From: DASUAS01 sp963841415
Lineage (GTDB): Bacteria > Actinomycetota > Acidimicrobiia > IMCC26256 > DASPTH01
Direction of reading: 5' to 3'
Assembly: GCA_963841415.1 (NCBI GenBank)
Contig: CAWJCN010000003.1
Location: 1,463,851 to 1,527,850 of the forward strand
Length of the DNA stretch: 64,000 nt
Positions 63,337 to 64,000 of the stretch are shown here, piece after piece (the first letter of the stretch is position 1; every line of letters starts with the position of its first letter). Below the pieces are notes generated by a model, which worked only from the letters and a program-made list of their open reading frames with translations, was not told the DNA's origin and ran no database searches. The position numbers and the translations under genes are program-made.

Positions 63337-64000
63337 TCATGCGACGACTGTGGCGGTGGCGCGGCGGTTCCTTCGCCCTCGAGCAGGGCTATAACTCGGC
63401 GCGGCGTCGGATGCTACACGAGCCTCCACTCGCCGTGTCGGATTCAACTCGAGATCCATCGCGCCGTGACGAGCACGGGTTTGCACACCGTCACGGCTTC
63501 GTGAGGGTGCGAGTACGAAACCGTCTTGGGGAGTGGCCTTTTGCGCCGCCGTGATGTCCGGGACCTCGAGCTCGTGCCGCACGCCTTGCAGAAGCAGGCG
63601 CAACCCGACGAGGAACTGCTCATCGCCGAAGGCACGGATGGTTCCGTAGTCGTCCACGTGGCTGAGCGTGGGGAGCTCCGCGGCGCCGAGCCGGGCAACG
63701 TTCGTGTTGATGGTGGCAATGTCTTCTTCATCCTCGGCGGCGGCGTACTCGCGGAGAATGAAGCCCATGGTGTAGTTGGCGAAGACGGTGAGGACGACCG
63801 CCGCCTGCTGTGGCGTGAAGCCGGCTCTGGTGAGCAGCGCCACACCCGCGTCCGTGCGGCGGAGCACCTGGCGTCCGATTCGGCTCGCCGAGTACGTGAG
63901 ACGCGTGTTTTCTGCGGGAAGACCTCGCGGTACAGAGGCCGAGTCGAGACGCATCAGTGAACGGAACGCGACGAGGTACGCCACGAGCTCGTCGTCCCAC
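63337..64000 (-). CDS. TetR-family regulator, C-terminal part (cut by window edge)
   Basis: The frame enters from beyond 64000 as WDDELVAYLVAFRSLMRLD and continues with LTRAGFTPQQAAVVLTVFAN, YTMGFILREYAAAEDEE and FGDEQFLVGLRLLLQGVRHE, the usual ligand-binding C-terminal domain of TetR regulators. The DNA-binding part is outside the window. After about HELEVP the last 60 residues are Arg-rich and unlike the family, so the normal stop may have been lost. It lies upstream of and in the same direction as the VOC and LLM genes. Confidence 0.65.
   Translation of the reverse strand, partial: WDDELVAYLVAFRSLMRLDSASVPRGLPAENTRLTYSASRIGRQVLRRTDAGVALLTRAGFTPQQAAVVLTVFANYTMGFILREYAAAEDEEDIATINTNVARLGAAELPTLSHVDDYGTIRAFGDEQFLVGLRLLLQGVRHELEVPDITAAQKATPQDGFVLAPSRSRDGVQTRARHGAMDLELNPTRRVEARVASDAAPSYSPARGRRNRRATATVVA

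Noticed and set aside
53404..64000. Prophage
   Set aside because: Integrase and excisionase are present but there are no capsid, terminase, portal, tail or lysis genes; an integrative element or island remnant fits better.

Overview
The window reads as a chromosome segment of a high-GC actinobacterium, probably of the Acidimicrobiia or a neighbouring lineage (the class is an inference). Supporting signs are a BldD-type c-di-GMP regulator, a WhiB7-type regulator, a FolP2-type pteroate-synthase homologue, an F420-type luciferase-like oxidoreductase, strong GC bias at third codon positions, and many genes that start directly at, or a few bases below, a TANNNT -10 box (leaderless transcripts).

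Positions 1 to about 37,660 are mostly conserved core genome. folP2-holA are followed by an ECF sigma factor with a membrane BNR-repeat partner, then rpsT, lepA, hemW, hrcA (with a perfect CIRCE operator), dnaJ, rsmE, a bldD homologue, phoH, ybeY, a CorC-type CBS protein and era. An alcohol-dehydrogenase-like gene, a META-domain secreted protein and a DUF2252 gene precede a caa3-type cytochrome oxidase operon (ctaC, ctaD, ctaE, subunit IV, ctaG and two cupredoxins). Next come a lipid kinase, a divergent cis-prenyltransferase, recO, glyS, a J-like/RDD membrane protein, ppdK, and the dgt-dnaG-rpoD macromolecular synthesis block. dnaG carries an apparent 1-base frameshift that joins it in frame to rpoD. 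A CAU-anticodon tRNA closes this part.

Positions 37,660 to 53,500 mix accessory and housekeeping genes: an IS21 relic, a three-gene surface-protein cassette (the third with six IPT/TIG-like repeats), a decayed methyltransferase, a hydrolase-cupin pair, a Gfo/Idh oxidoreductase, an HTH gene ending inside tRNA-Asn, and phhB. mobA, fdhD and an FdhF/YdeP-type molybdoenzyme form a cofactor-plus-enzyme set. Two inositol-phosphatase-family genes and a DUF2510 membrane protein follow. The whiB7 locus has an AT-rich block before its -35, a 58-codon upstream ORF and a strong hairpin, which is the layout of ribosome-mediated attenuation.

Positions 53,400 to 64,000 form a mobile island at tRNA-Val. It holds a tyrosine integrase, an excisionase, a small gene whose leader is split by a complete IS21-family element (inverted ends, 5-bp target duplication), an array of CACTCCCGG motifs beside a toxin/DUF2283-like pair, a group II intron whose reverse-transcriptase core is inverted, a decayed tyrosine recombinase, an LLM oxidoreductase, a frameshifted VOC gene and a TetR-type regulator cut by the window edge. 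Several single-base frameshifts (dnaG, RT, VOC, recombinase relic) should be checked against reads before being taken as biology.
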